From: Mucilaginibacter sp.
GTDB lineage: Bacteria > Bacteroidota > Bacteroidia > Sphingobacteriales > Sphingobacteriaceae
Direction: 5' to 3'
DNA length: 64,000 bases
Assembly: GCA_025352225.1 (NCBI GenBank)
Contig: JANXTT010000160.1
Location: 1 to 64,000 of the forward strand
This document shows, one piece after another, positions 8,294-17,435 of the stretch (its first letter is position 1; each line of letters starts with the position of its first letter). The notes under the pieces are model-generated. The model was not told where the DNA came from, searched no databases, and worked only from the letters and a program-made list of their open reading frames with translations. Position numbers and translations under genes: made by a program.

Positions 8294-9390
8294 TAAATCA
8301 AATATTTGATGGGGTTTGTATTTACTTCTGTTAAACGGACCGCAAAGTTAGCAAATTTATTTTGAATAATTTCAGCTAATAAGTTTTGTGTAAATTGTTC
8401 ACTCTCAAAATGCCCAATATCTGCAATAATCAGGTGGTCTTCGGCGTCAAAAAACTCATGATATTTAAAGTCGGCGGTTATAAATACATCGGCTCCGGCC
8501 GCTATTGCCTGCTTCAGTAAAAAACTTCCTGATCCGCCGCATACAGCAACCTTTTTAACAGGTTTGCCACGCAATTTAGTGTGGCGAATAACCGTGGTGT
8601 TCATTTTGTATTTTACCAACTGTAAAAATTGGGCCTCATCCATAGGTTGTTCAAGCTCTCCCATCATGCCAGAGCCCACGTTTTGGTATTGATTAGTAAG
8701 CGGGTAAAGATCATATGCCACTTCTTCATAAGGGTGCTCCATAAAAAGGGCCATTAATATTTTACTCTCCAGGTTTGACGGATAAATGGTTTCCATTCTA
8801 ATTTCTGGCTCTAAATGACGTACGCCCTGTTCGCCAACAAATGGATTGGTGTTTTCATTCCCTTTAAATGAACCTGTTCCATTGGTATTAAAACTCACGT
8901 CGGTATAGTTGCCAATATTGCCCGCGCCCGCATTAAATAGGGCATCTCGCACACTGTCGGCATAATTTAACGGCACAAATGTAACCAGCTTTTTTAACAA
9001 ACCATGTTTTGGAACTAGTATGCGGCAATCTAGTAAGCCAATTGTTTTGCATATCCGGGCATTAACGCCGTTCATTACATTATCTAAATTTGTATGAATA
9101 GCATATAGGGCAATATCATGTTTAATGGCTTTTTCTAATACCCGTTCAATATAAGTTTTGCCATTTAGCTTTTTTAAACCACGGAACACAATAGGATGAT
9201 GCGAAATGATAACCTGGCAGCCGTGTGCTATTGCTTCGTCAACTACAGCCTCCGTACAGTCAAGAGATATAAGCGCCTGATGAACTTCCTTGTCCTGCCT
9301 GCCAACGATAAGGCCGGCGTTATCATAATCTTCCTGGTAGCTAAGCGGGGCAAGGCTTTCCAGGTGGGTAATTAATTCGGTTAGTTTCAT
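8293..9390 (-). CDS. Nif3-like dinuclear metal-centre protein
   Basis: This belongs to the Nif3/YqfO/YbgI family of toroidal hexamers with a dinuclear metal site. Signatures are SYQEDYDNAGLIVG near the N terminus, IISHHPIVFRGLKKL (His pair), YAIHTNLDN (His/Asp) and, near the end, FITADFKYHEFFDAE and ADIGHFESEQF. An insert of about 100 residues in the middle (YqfO domain) explains the roughly 365-residue length. The frame has an ATG at 9411, but the family begins at MKLTELITHLES, so the ATG at 9390 is preferred. The role is debated (GTP cyclohydrolase-like or metal-related). It overlaps the downstream zinc-ribbon gene. Confidence 0.92.
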   Translation of the reverse strand: MKLTELITHLESLAPLSYQEDYDNAGLIVGRQDKEVHQALISLDCTEAVVDEAIAHGCQVIISHHPIVFRGLKKLNGKTYIERVLEKAIKHDIALYAIHTNLDNVMNGVNARICKTIGLLDCRILVPKHGLLKKLVTFVPLNYADSVRDALFNAGAGNIGNYTDVSFNTNGTGSFKGNENTNPFVGEQGVRHLEPEIRMETIYPSNLESKILMALFMEHPYEEVAYDLYPLTNQYQNVGSGMMGELEQPMDEAQFLQLVKYKMNTTVIRHTKLRGKPVKKVAVCGGSGSFLLKQAIAAGADVFITADFKYHEFFDAEDHLIIADIGHFESEQFTQNLLAEIIQNKFANFAVRLTEVNTNPIKYLI

Positions 9391-9774
9391 AAATGAATGA
9401 TGGTGATCCAAAAATCATAATAAACATCAATATAATGTAACTTTAATTAAAGTAATGTAAATAAAAGCAATCCGATTGTTTGAAATAAAGTTTCGTTTAG
9501 ATAAAAAAACGTGCATGTTTTTCCCCCGATTTCCACAAACATTTCCCCAAAGAGATAGCCTATATTATTTAAAAGCGCATTTAAAAGCTATAAGAACTGT
9601 TTTGCTATTTGGTACTTTATTTGACATACAGTTATTATGATTTTAAATCTCTTTCCCTAAAATTGATTTTAAATACTGATTAACGATATAAATTTAAGGC
9701 TGCTGTTATTTATTATAGGCGGCCATTTATTTTAAATCAGCTTAGTAGCATTTTGCCATAATACAATTATGAGC
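9391..9774. other. AT-rich intergenic stretch without a recognised gene
   Basis: About 380 bases between the Nif3 start and the galM terminator are AT-rich, with stops in all frames at short intervals. I see no RNA gene, no repeat and no convincing -7 element for the Nif3 operon. Confidence 0.5.
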
Positions 9775-9813
9775 AAAAAAAATGGCGTATCCCTTGATGA
9801 GGAATACGCCATT
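9775..9813 (-). terminator. Terminator of the GH51-galM operon
   Basis: AATGGCGTAT(CCC) and (GGA)ATACGCCATT form a stem of about 12 pairs with one imperfect pair near the loop, followed on the minus strand by eight T residues. It lies 17 bases past the stop of the mutarotase gene. Confidence 0.85.
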
Positions 9814-9829
9814 AATATAAAACAGGATA

Positions 9830-10975
9830 CTATTTTCGTACAGTTACCTTGTAAATAGTAGTACTTTTAAAAGTTTCGCCGGGTTTTAATACTGTACTAG
9901 GAAACTCCGGTTTATTTGGAGAATCTGGATAATGTTGTGTTTCTAAACACAAGGCTGTATGCTGGTTAATTGGTTTGCCATCATCAGCCTTTAAAGTACC
10001 ATCTAAAAAGTTGCCAGTATAAAATTGTATTGCAGGCTGTGTTGTTAACACCTCCAACTGGCGGCCGCTTTTAGCGTCGTAAACAATAGCAGCCTGATGT
10101 AAGGTAGTATCAGCATTGTTCAGCACAAAATTATGATCATAACCAACCGGTTTGCCAGGTATTTGGTTAATGCGAGAGCCTATTTTTTCTGGTTTTGTAA
10201 AATCGAACGGTGTACCTTTTACCGCCTTTAATTCACCAGTAGGTATCAATCCATCATCAACAGGAGTATAACGATCAGCATTTATTTGCAATTCCTCATC
10301 CAAAATAGTGTTGGCATGGTCGCCAGTTAAATTGAAATAACTATGGTTAGTTAAATTTAAAACTGTTGCTTTATCAGTGGTAGCTGTGTAATCAATTTTC
10401 AATTCGTCGGCATCTGTAAGCGTATATTTTACAGTTACTTTTAAGTTACCTGGGTAGCCTTCTTCTCCATCTTTGCTAAGGTAGGTTAAAGTTAATGCCG
10501 ATATGGAATCTACCACGTTCTCGGCGGTCCATATTACCTTATCAAAGCCTTTATTGCCACCATGTAAATGGTTTTTACCATTATTCACGGCTAATGTATA
10601 TGCCGCATCTCCCAGTTTGAATTTACCTGCACCAATACGGTTACCATAACGGCCAATTATTGCGCCAAAATAAGGTACCGCAGGGGTGTATTTTTTTGCG
10701 CTGTCAAAGCCTAAAACTATATTAGCTTTTTTACCCTCCTTATCGGGAGTGATCCATGATGTAACTTTTCCACCATAGTTAGAAATTTTAACTTCTACTC
10801 CGTTTTTATTAGTAAGGGTATAGAGATCAATGTCATGTCCGTCTACTTTATCCCAGGCCGTTTTAACGATACCAACCTTTGTGGTCTCTTCTTTTTTATC
10901 TTGCATACACGATGTGAAAATTGAACTTATAAGCAGGATACTTAATAAGTGGGGCAAAACTATTATTTTTTTCAT
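9830..10975 (-). CDS. galM: Aldose 1-epimerase (mutarotase) lipoprotein
   Basis: The enzyme interconverts alpha and beta anomers of aldoses. The 381 residues start with a lipoprotein signal (…LLISSIFTSC, lipid-anchored Cys about residue 22), so it probably sits in the periplasm. GalM motifs are NYGGKVTSWITPD, GRYGNRIGAGKF, NNGKNHLHGGNKGFDKVIW (active-site His), NLTNHSYFNLTG (second His), GYDHNFVLN and CLETQHYPDSPN (catalytic Glu). It follows the GH51 gene by 72 bases on the same strand, so its likely natural substrate is L-arabinose released outside the cytoplasm. That substrate is inferred from context. Confidence 0.95.
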   Translation of the reverse strand: MKKIIVLPHLLSILLISSIFTSCMQDKKEETTKVGIVKTAWDKVDGHDIDLYTLTNKNGVEVKISNYGGKVTSWITPDKEGKKANIVLGFDSAKKYTPAVPYFGAIIGRYGNRIGAGKFKLGDAAYTLAVNNGKNHLHGGNKGFDKVIWTAENVVDSISALTLTYLSKDGEEGYPGNLKVTVKYTLTDADELKIDYTATTDKATVLNLTNHSYFNLTGDHANTILDEELQINADRYTPVDDGLIPTGELKAVKGTPFDFTKPEKIGSRINQIPGKPVGYDHNFVLNNADTTLHQAAIVYDAKSGRQLEVLTTQPAIQFYTGNFLDGTLKADDGKPINQHTALCLETQHYPDSPNKPEFPSTVLKPGETFKSTTIYKVTVRK

Positions 10976-11047
10976 AATTATTGATGGGTTTTATTGGTTT
11001 TTATACGGGTCTCTTTGGTGGTTTTATATTTTTAAAGCATCAAAATT

Positions 11048-12592
11048 CTATTTCAATTCCAAAACTACAATTGAATGTGCTGGCAGGTCAGCGACCAATT
11101 CGTTACCTTCCCTTTTAGCACCTGAAAAACCGGCTATCTTTAATTTACCCGGATTTTCGAATGTGTTAATATCAGTTAATTTATTCGAAGTTAGTATTTG
11201 TCCGCTTATAGTACTCCATTTTAAATCTTTTAATTCTGTGCGGATACGGATGCTCTTATTGGCGTCAAGGTTTACTAGCGAAATATGAATTGCTTTATTT
11301 GAATCAATAGATGCCGACACGTTGAGTGCAGGGATTTTATCATTGCCTTCTACATAATCTGGCGAGTTAAGTTTAATAGGTAAATATTTTGCATCCTGAT
11401 GCACCTTATATAGATCAAATACATGATAAGTTGGCGTAAGCAACATTTTTTCTTTATCTGTTAAAATTAAGGCTTGTAACACGTTAATGCTTTGTGCCAG
11501 GTTGGCCATTTTCACCCTATCACAGTGGTTATTAAAAATATTTAGCGTAGTACCAGCTATTAAAGCATCGCGTAAGCTATTTTGCTGGAATAGAAATCCG
11601 GCGTTTGTTCCGGGTTCAACATTTGTCCATATGCCCCACTCGTCAACTACCATGGCTACTTTCTTTTCAGGGTCGTACTTATCCATAATAGCGCCGTGTT
11701 TGGTCACCAGTTCTTCCATTTTCAAACAATTCTTCATCGTAGCAAAATATTCTTGCTCACTAAAATTAGTGGCTGACCCTTTATCACCCCAGCTTCCGGT
11801 TGGTATAGTATAATAGTGTAAAGTAAGCCCCCAAACCATTCCTAAACTAGCGTTTTTCATAAATGTCTCGGTCCAGTTATAATCAAAAGAGTTAGCACCG
11901 CTTGCTATTTTTTTTAATGGAGCACCCGGGTAGTTGCGTGCATAGGTTGCGTAACGCCTAAATTGGTCGGTATAAAACTGAGGTGTCATACTACCCCCGC
12001 AACCCCAGCTTTCGTTACCAACCCCTAAAAAGCTTACTTTAAATGGAGCTGGATGACCATTTAATTTGCGGATAGCTGTTGTTGGGCTTTCACCATCAAA
12101 ATTTAGATATTCTACCCATTTCGACATTTCTTCAACGGTACCGCTGCCTACGTTAGCAGAGATATACGGCTCGCATTTTAGCAATCCGCAGAGTTCTAAA
12201 AACTCGTGTGTGCCAAAACTATTGTCTTCCACAATGCCCCCCCAGTTGGTATTCACCATTTTAGGGCGTTGTGTACGTGGGCCAATACCATCCCTCCAAT
12301 GATATTCATCGGCAAAGCATCCGCCGGGCCAACGCAAATTGGGTATCTTGATCTTTTTTAAAGCATCAACGATATCTAACCTGATGCGATCCTGCTTTGC
12401 AACGGCAAGCTTCGGGTCAACCCAAAAGCCGCCATAAATACAGTGGCCCAAATGCTCAGAGAATTGGCCATAAATATGACGGCTAATGGTAAGCTTTGAA
12501 TTGTCATTGTTAATGGATATGGTAGCCACAGACTGGCAATAACCATACGAAACTGAAGTTGCTAAAATTAAAAGCGAAAAAAGCTTTTTCAT
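11048..12592 (-). CDS. GH51 alpha-L-arabinofuranosidase
   Basis: The exported enzyme (signal MKKLFSLLILATSVSYGYCQ) removes L-arabinofuranosyl side chains from arabinan, arabinoxylan or arabinogalactan. GH51 features are IYGQFSEHLGHCIYGGFW, RWPGGCFADEYHWRDGIG, the acid/base Glu in GNESWGCGG (about residue 194) and the nucleophile Glu in VVDEWG (about residue 317). Its 514-residue length is normal. It is the first gene of a two-gene operon with galM, transcribed divergently from the arabinose regulator. A candidate regulator site at 12668-12680 lies in the shared 196-base gap. Confidence 0.96.
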   Translation of the reverse strand: MKKLFSLLILATSVSYGYCQSVATISINNDNSKLTISRHIYGQFSEHLGHCIYGGFWVDPKLAVAKQDRIRLDIVDALKKIKIPNLRWPGGCFADEYHWRDGIGPRTQRPKMVNTNWGGIVEDNSFGTHEFLELCGLLKCEPYISANVGSGTVEEMSKWVEYLNFDGESPTTAIRKLNGHPAPFKVSFLGVGNESWGCGGSMTPQFYTDQFRRYATYARNYPGAPLKKIASGANSFDYNWTETFMKNASLGMVWGLTLHYYTIPTGSWGDKGSATNFSEQEYFATMKNCLKMEELVTKHGAIMDKYDPEKKVAMVVDEWGIWTNVEPGTNAGFLFQQNSLRDALIAGTTLNIFNNHCDRVKMANLAQSINVLQALILTDKEKMLLTPTYHVFDLYKVHQDAKYLPIKLNSPDYVEGNDKIPALNVSASIDSNKAIHISLVNLDANKSIRIRTELKDLKWSTISGQILTSNKLTDINTFENPGKLKIAGFSGAKREGNELVADLPAHSIVVLELK

Positions 12593-12667
12593 AAAAAAAT
12601 ATTAGGTTTATAATTTAGAAAAACGAGATGCTTTTCAAAAATCTAAGGTATAAATATTTTTAATAAA

Positions 12668-12680
12668 TGTCTATTTTACA
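12668..12680 (-). promoter_or_regulatory. Candidate AraR operator (GH51/araR side)
   Basis: Read on the minus strand, TGTAAAATAGACA matches TGTTAATTGGACA before araB at 10 of 13 positions. Both have TGT and ACA ends and lie in the two upstream regions expected to be controlled by the regulator. The match is by eye only. Confidence 0.4.
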
Positions 12681-12788
12681 ATTGTTTTTTTGCATCTTTA
12701 TATCCTGTACAAATTATAACCTGTTGGGCATATAAATTACCTTTATATATAATTTTATTACTTTAGCTTTTTCGATATTAAAAATTAA

Positions 12789-13496
12789 ATGATATACTCT
12801 GATCAAACCCGTATACTTATTGCTGTAGACTGCATTATATTTGGCTTTGATGGCGAAAACTTAAAGCTGTTATTGATTCACCGTGCGCTTGAACCAGAGA
12901 AAAACAAATGGAGCCTGATGGGTGGGTTTGTTCAGCCAGACGAAAGTTTGGAACTTGCAGCTAATACAATCTTAAATAAATTAACCGGCTTAGAAGGGGT
13001 ATATTTGGAACAGTTACAAGCTTTTGGAGAGTTAAAACGTGATCCAATTGAGCGTACCATAAGTATAGCATATTTTTCGCTTATAGATATTCATAAATAC
13101 GAAACCCAGATAAGCCATGAACACCATGCAGAATGGTTTCCTATAAAGGAAATACCCCATCTTATATTTGATCATAATGAAATGGTTGAAATGGCTAAGA
13201 AAAAATTACGCTATAAAGCCGCTCTTCACCCAATTCTATTTGAACTGTTGCCAGAAAAATTTACTATACCGCAATTGCAAAGTTTATATGAAGGTATTTA
13301 TGACAGTGAATTTGATAAACGGAACTTCAGCAGGAAAATATTGTCGACCGGTTTGCTGATCAAACAAAACGAAAAAGATAAATTGAATTCCAAAAAAGGA
13401 GCCTTTTATTATGTTTTGGATAAAGGTAAATACAGCGAAAACTTCCACGCGTTTTTGAATTTGATACCCAACCCAGACCACTTGCAGTTTGTTTAA
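12789..13496 (+). CDS. araR: Nudix-family arabinose regulator AraR (NrtR type)
   Basis: The 235-residue protein has an N-terminal Nudix fold (about 5-140) and a C-terminal winged helix (about 150-230). The Nudix box near residues 45-68 (GGFVQPDESLELAANTIL) lacks the REUXEE catalytic residues, which are replaced by NTILNKL. As known for the NrtR family, the domain probably binds a ligand rather than hydrolysing one. In Bacteroides an arabinose-responsive regulator of this family controls arabinose genes, and here it lies between the GH51-galM operon and araB. It therefore probably represses both units until L-arabinose binds. It ends 72 bases before araB. Confidence 0.88.
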   Translation: MIYSDQTRILIAVDCIIFGFDGENLKLLLIHRALEPEKNKWSLMGGFVQPDESLELAANTILNKLTGLEGVYLEQLQAFGELKRDPIERTISIAYFSLIDIHKYETQISHEHHAEWFPIKEIPHLIFDHNEMVEMAKKKLRYKAALHPILFELLPEKFTIPQLQSLYEGIYDSEFDKRNFSRKILSTGLLIKQNEKDKLNSKKGAFYYVLDKGKYSENFHAFLNLIPNPDHLQFV

Positions 13497-13541
13497 AAAG
13501 TGAATTTATTTTAAGTAAAATTTTTGATTGTGGAAAAATAA

Positions 13542-13556
13542 GTGTTAATTGGACAC
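13542..13556 (+). promoter_or_regulatory. Candidate AraR operator before araB
   Basis: GTGTTAATTGGACAC has GTGT and ACAC ends (imperfect palindrome) and ends 12 bases before the araB start, a position that could block transcription or initiation. It resembles the minus-strand site at 12668-12680. Confidence 0.45.
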
Positions 13557-13568
13557 GATTACTAAATT

Positions 13569-15248
13569 ATGAAGAAAGATACATTTGTTATTGGAGTTGA
13601 TTACGGTAGTGATTCCGTACGTTCTGTAATAGTTGACGCCCAAAATGGCCGTGAATTGGCTTCGTCGGTTTTTTATTACCCGCGCTGGCAAAAAGGCCTT
13701 TATTGTGATGCTCCGCAAAATCAGTTCAGGCAACATCCGTTGGATTACATCGAAGGATTAGAGCAGACTATTAAAGACTGCATCAAAAAAGCGGGAAATA
13801 CTGTGGCGGCGAATATTAAAGCCATATCGGTGGATACAACAGGCTCAACACCTGTAGCGGTTGATGCTAATGGAACACCCCTCGCCTTACTGCCCGGCTT
13901 TGAAACAAACCCACATGCCATGTTTGTGTTGTGGAAAGACCACACTGGCATTAAAGAAGCGGCAGAGATAAACGATCACGCTACAAAATTTAATATCAAC
14001 TATCTGCAGTATGTAGGGGGGATTTATTCGTCTGAATGGTTTTGGGCCAAGCTATTGCGAACCTTACGTGCCGATGAGCAAGTTAGAAAGGCCTGCCATA
14101 GCTGGGTTGAGCATTGCGACTGGATTCCGTTTTTATTAACTGGTGGCACAAACGCTGCCGATATTAAACGCGGACGCTGCTCGGCGGGGCATAAAGCACT
14201 TTGGTCTGCCGAATTTGGAGGGTTGCCTCCTGATGAATTTTTTTCCTCATTAGATCCTTTATTAAAAGGGATTACGGCTCGTCTATTTAAAGACACTTAT
14301 ACCTCAGACCAATCTGCCGGAACTTTGAGTAAAGAATGGGCAGAACGATTAGGTTTATCAACAGATGTGGTTATTGGTGTTGGCGCATTTGATGCACACA
14401 TGGGTGCCGTAGGCGGACAAATTGAACCATATCATTTGAGCAAGGTGATGGGTACATCAACCTGCGATATTTTAGTTGCGCCAACCATCGATCTTGAAGG
14501 GAAACTTATTAAAGGTATTTGCGGACAGGTTGATGGCTCCGTAATTCCGGGCATGTTAGGCATGGAAGCTGGGCAATCGGCATTTGGTGATACTTACGCA
14601 TGGTTCCGTAATTTGCTCGAATGGCCAATTCAAAACTTATTGGCTCAATCCACATTAATAGATGCCCAAACTGCAGCTGCTTTAAAGGATGAACTTTCCG
14701 GAAAAATCATTCCGGAACTCAGCCGTCAGGCCGCGTTGTTACCTATTGAAACCTATGGTGAATTGGCTGTTGATTGGTTTAATGGCCGCCGCACACCTGA
14801 TGCAAATCAGGAATTAAAAGGTGCAATTAGCGGATTGGGTTTAGGCAGTAATGCCCCAAGGGTATTTAAGGCTCTGGCCGAGGCTACCTGCTTTGGCGCT
14901 AAAAAAATTGTTGACCGTTTTAACAGCGAAGGCGTACCCGTTAAAGGATTAATAGGGATAGGCGGCGTGGCAAAAAAATCACCTTATATAATGCAAATGA
15001 TGGCGAATATTCTAAACATGCCAATCCGTATACATGCCTTTGAACATACTTGTGCCCTTGGAGCAGCCATGTTTGCAGCCACTGCGGCCGGTATTTATCC
15101 TAATGTAGAAGAAGCTATGGCTGCTATGGGTGCTGGTTTTGATCAGGAATACATCCCCGAAAAAGACATGGAAGCTATTTATAACATTCGTTACAAGCAA
15201 TACAGTCAGTTAGGTAACTTTATTGAACACCAAACCGCAGCTAAATAA
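13569..15248 (+). CDS. araB: L-ribulokinase
   Basis: AraB phosphorylates L-ribulose to L-ribulose 5-phosphate with ATP in the cytoplasm. The 559-residue FGGY-family protein shows the N-terminal phosphate-binding VIGVDYGSDSVRSVIVD, the ISVDTTGSTPV and HTGIKEAAEIN segments, CDWIPFLLTGG, VGAFDAHMGAVGG (catalytic Asp region) and the C-terminal IGGVAKKSPYIMQMMAN. The length is right for ribulokinases (about 550), longer than xylulokinases. It is the first gene of the plus-strand ara operon, with araD 12 bases after it. Confidence 0.97.
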   Translation: MKKDTFVIGVDYGSDSVRSVIVDAQNGRELASSVFYYPRWQKGLYCDAPQNQFRQHPLDYIEGLEQTIKDCIKKAGNTVAANIKAISVDTTGSTPVAVDANGTPLALLPGFETNPHAMFVLWKDHTGIKEAAEINDHATKFNINYLQYVGGIYSSEWFWAKLLRTLRADEQVRKACHSWVEHCDWIPFLLTGGTNAADIKRGRCSAGHKALWSAEFGGLPPDEFFSSLDPLLKGITARLFKDTYTSDQSAGTLSKEWAERLGLSTDVVIGVGAFDAHMGAVGGQIEPYHLSKVMGTSTCDILVAPTIDLEGKLIKGICGQVDGSVIPGMLGMEAGQSAFGDTYAWFRNLLEWPIQNLLAQSTLIDAQTAAALKDELSGKIIPELSRQAALLPIETYGELAVDWFNGRRTPDANQELKGAISGLGLGSNAPRVFKALAEATCFGAKKIVDRFNSEGVPVKGLIGIGGVAKKSPYIMQMMANILNMPIRIHAFEHTCALGAAMFAATAAGIYPNVEEAMAAMGAGFDQEYIPEKDMEAIYNIRYKQYSQLGNFIEHQTAAK

Positions 15249-15260
15249 TAAAATTATATC

Positions 15261-15959
15261 ATGAGTAAATATCAGCACATACAGGAAGAGGCATATCTCG
15301 CTAATATGGAGTTGCCTAAACTCAACCTGGTTATCTTCACTTTTGGGAATGTAAGTGCAGTTGATCGCGAAGCAGGGGTGTTTGCCATTAAACCAAGTGG
15401 GGTTCCTTACGAGGATCTGTCACCCGAAAAAATGGTGATTGTTGATTTTGATGGCAATACAGTAGATGGGGCATTAAGGCCATCATCAGACACTAAAACG
15501 CACGCGGTGTTATATAAGCATTGGGATAGCATAGGCGGGATAGTTCATACACACTCCACGTACGCAACGGCCTGGGCGCAATCGCAAAGGGATATACCAA
15601 TTTTTGGCACTACTCATGCCGATTATAATACAGTTGATATACCATGTGCCCCACCCATGGATGACCTGATGATCAAAGGCGACTATGAATATCAAACTGG
15701 TTTCCAAATCATGGAGTGCCTGCAAGCAAAAGGCATGAGTTACAAAGAGGTTGAAATGGTATTAGTTGGCAACCATGCCCCCTTTACCTGGGGTAAAAAC
15801 GCGCATAAAGCAGTTCATAACAGTGCCGTGCTTGAGGCTATTGCACAAATGGCGATACTAACCGAACAAATTAACCCTAACGCGCCACGACTTAAAAATG
15901 CGTTAATAAACAAACACTACGAACGTAAACATGGCGCAGGGAGTTATTATGGACAATAA
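15261..15959 (+). CDS. araD: L-ribulose-5-phosphate 4-epimerase
   Basis: AraD epimerises L-ribulose 5-phosphate to D-xylulose 5-phosphate, feeding the pentose phosphate pathway. The 232 residues carry the class II aldolase/AraD fold: FGNVSAVDREAGVFAIKPSG, GIVHTHSTYATAWAQ (zinc His pair), GTTHADY and LVGNHAPFTWG (third zinc His). Close packing (12 bases after araB, 23 bases before the GH27 gene) shows one operon. Confidence 0.97.
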   Translation: MSKYQHIQEEAYLANMELPKLNLVIFTFGNVSAVDREAGVFAIKPSGVPYEDLSPEKMVIVDFDGNTVDGALRPSSDTKTHAVLYKHWDSIGGIVHTHSTYATAWAQSQRDIPIFGTTHADYNTVDIPCAPPMDDLMIKGDYEYQTGFQIMECLQAKGMSYKEVEMVLVGNHAPFTWGKNAHKAVHNSAVLEAIAQMAILTEQINPNAPRLKNALINKHYERKHGAGSYYGQ

Positions 15960-15982
15960 TTAATAGTGTTAATTAAACTGAT

Positions 15983-17341
15983 ATGAAATTATCCAAAGTT
16001 GCTGCAGTATTTTTATTAACCATGTTGCTAACAGGCGGGCTTGCTTTTGCTCAGCAAAAAGATTTTCACCATTGGGCGGCAACACCCCCAATGGGTTGGA
16101 ATAGCTGGGATTGCTTTGGCCCTACCGTAGTAGAAGCCGAAGTAAAAGCCAATGCCGATTATATGGCCAAAAACTTAAAAGCCTTTGGATGGGAGTATAT
16201 TATTATTGATATACGGTGGTACGTAAGTAATGATAAAGCACATGGGTATAATGAAAAAAATGCCGATTATGTGCTGGATAATTATGGAAGGTTTCAACCC
16301 GCGGTAAACCGCTTTCCATCAGCCGCTAACGGCAAAGGCTTTAAACCCCTTGCAGGTTATATTCATAGTAAAGGACTGAAATTCGGCATTCACATTATGC
16401 GCGGCATACCTGTAGAAGCCGTTAAGCGTAACCTCCCTATATTAGGCAGTACGGCTACCGCCAAAGAGATTTACAGTACAGAGGGCCAATGCAGGTGGTT
16501 AAAAGACATGTACACCGTAGTAGGTGGCAAAGCGGGAGCTCAGGAATACTATAATTCACTTTTTAAACTCTACGCCTCATGGGGGTTAGACTTTGTAAAA
16601 GTGGATGATCTTTCGAGGCCTTACCATACCGAAGAGGTGGAGATGATTAGAAAAGCTATTGACCTTACGGGAAGAAAGATCGTGTTAAGCACTTCGCCGG
16701 GCGAAACACCTGTTGAAAGTGCGCCCCATGTACAAAATCATGCCAATATGTGGCGCACTGTTGATGACTTTTGGGATAAATGGGGCGAGCTTAAAGACCA
16801 TTTTACCGTTTTTGAACGTTGGAATCAATACCGTGCACCAGGCGCGTGGCCGGATGGGGATATGCTGCCATTAGGTAAAATAGGTATCCGTGCAGAGCGT
16901 GGTGATCCGCGTTTCACGTTATTTACCAAAGATGAACAATACACCCTGATGACCTTGTGGTGTATTTTCCGCTCACCATTAATGTTTGGCGGGGATTTGC
17001 CAAGCAATGATGCTTTTACCTTATCCTTATTGAACAATAAAGAGGTATTAGCGGTACTGCAAAAAAGCAGTAATAACAAAGAATTGTTTAGAGCCAATGA
17101 TTTGATAGGTTGGGTAGCCGATGATACTAAAACAGGCGATAAATATGTAGCCCTCTTTAATTCGGGCGATCAGGAAGAATGCGTTAAGGTGCCAGTTACG
17201 CTGAGTAGTTTAGGATTTAAATCAACGTGTAGGGTTAGGGACCTTTGGGCAAAAAAAGAGTTAGGGACGTTTAAGGGCGAGTTTGTCCCCGTTATAAACA
17301 AGCATGGCGCAGGCTTGTACCGTATTTCAGGTAGCAGGTAG
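15983..17341 (+). CDS. GH27 glycosidase (alpha-galactosidase / beta-L-arabinopyranosidase)
   Basis: The 452-residue exported protein (signal MKLSKVAAVFLLTMLLTGGLAFAQ) is a GH27 clan-D TIM barrel with TPPMGWNSWDCFG near residue 35, the nucleophile Asp in DFVKVDDLS (classical members have KYD) and the second catalytic Asp in the WRTVDDFWD region. A C-terminal beta domain follows (residues about 365-452). GH27 includes alpha-galactosidases and beta-L-arabinopyranosidases. Its place between araD and araA favours release of L-arabinopyranose, an inference from context. It is the only exported protein inside an otherwise cytoplasmic catabolic operon. Confidence 0.88.
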   Translation: MKLSKVAAVFLLTMLLTGGLAFAQQKDFHHWAATPPMGWNSWDCFGPTVVEAEVKANADYMAKNLKAFGWEYIIIDIRWYVSNDKAHGYNEKNADYVLDNYGRFQPAVNRFPSAANGKGFKPLAGYIHSKGLKFGIHIMRGIPVEAVKRNLPILGSTATAKEIYSTEGQCRWLKDMYTVVGGKAGAQEYYNSLFKLYASWGLDFVKVDDLSRPYHTEEVEMIRKAIDLTGRKIVLSTSPGETPVESAPHVQNHANMWRTVDDFWDKWGELKDHFTVFERWNQYRAPGAWPDGDMLPLGKIGIRAERGDPRFTLFTKDEQYTLMTLWCIFRSPLMFGGDLPSNDAFTLSLLNNKEVLAVLQKSSNNKELFRANDLIGWVADDTKTGDKYVALFNSGDQEECVKVPVTLSSLGFKSTCRVRDLWAKKELGTFKGEFVPVINKHGAGLYRISGSR

Positions 17342-17435
17342 CTGCATTATGATAAAAAGGCGTTTGTGCTATTGAGCGTTGCAGGAAAGTTGTATAGAAT
17401 ATAAACAATTATAAAATACGGAGTAAAAAAACAAG

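Noticed and set aside
9600-9640. TTGACA at about 9619 as a sigma-70-like promoter
   Set aside because: The spacing to the next TATAAT-like sequence is wrong, and Bacteroidota promoters differ from this form.
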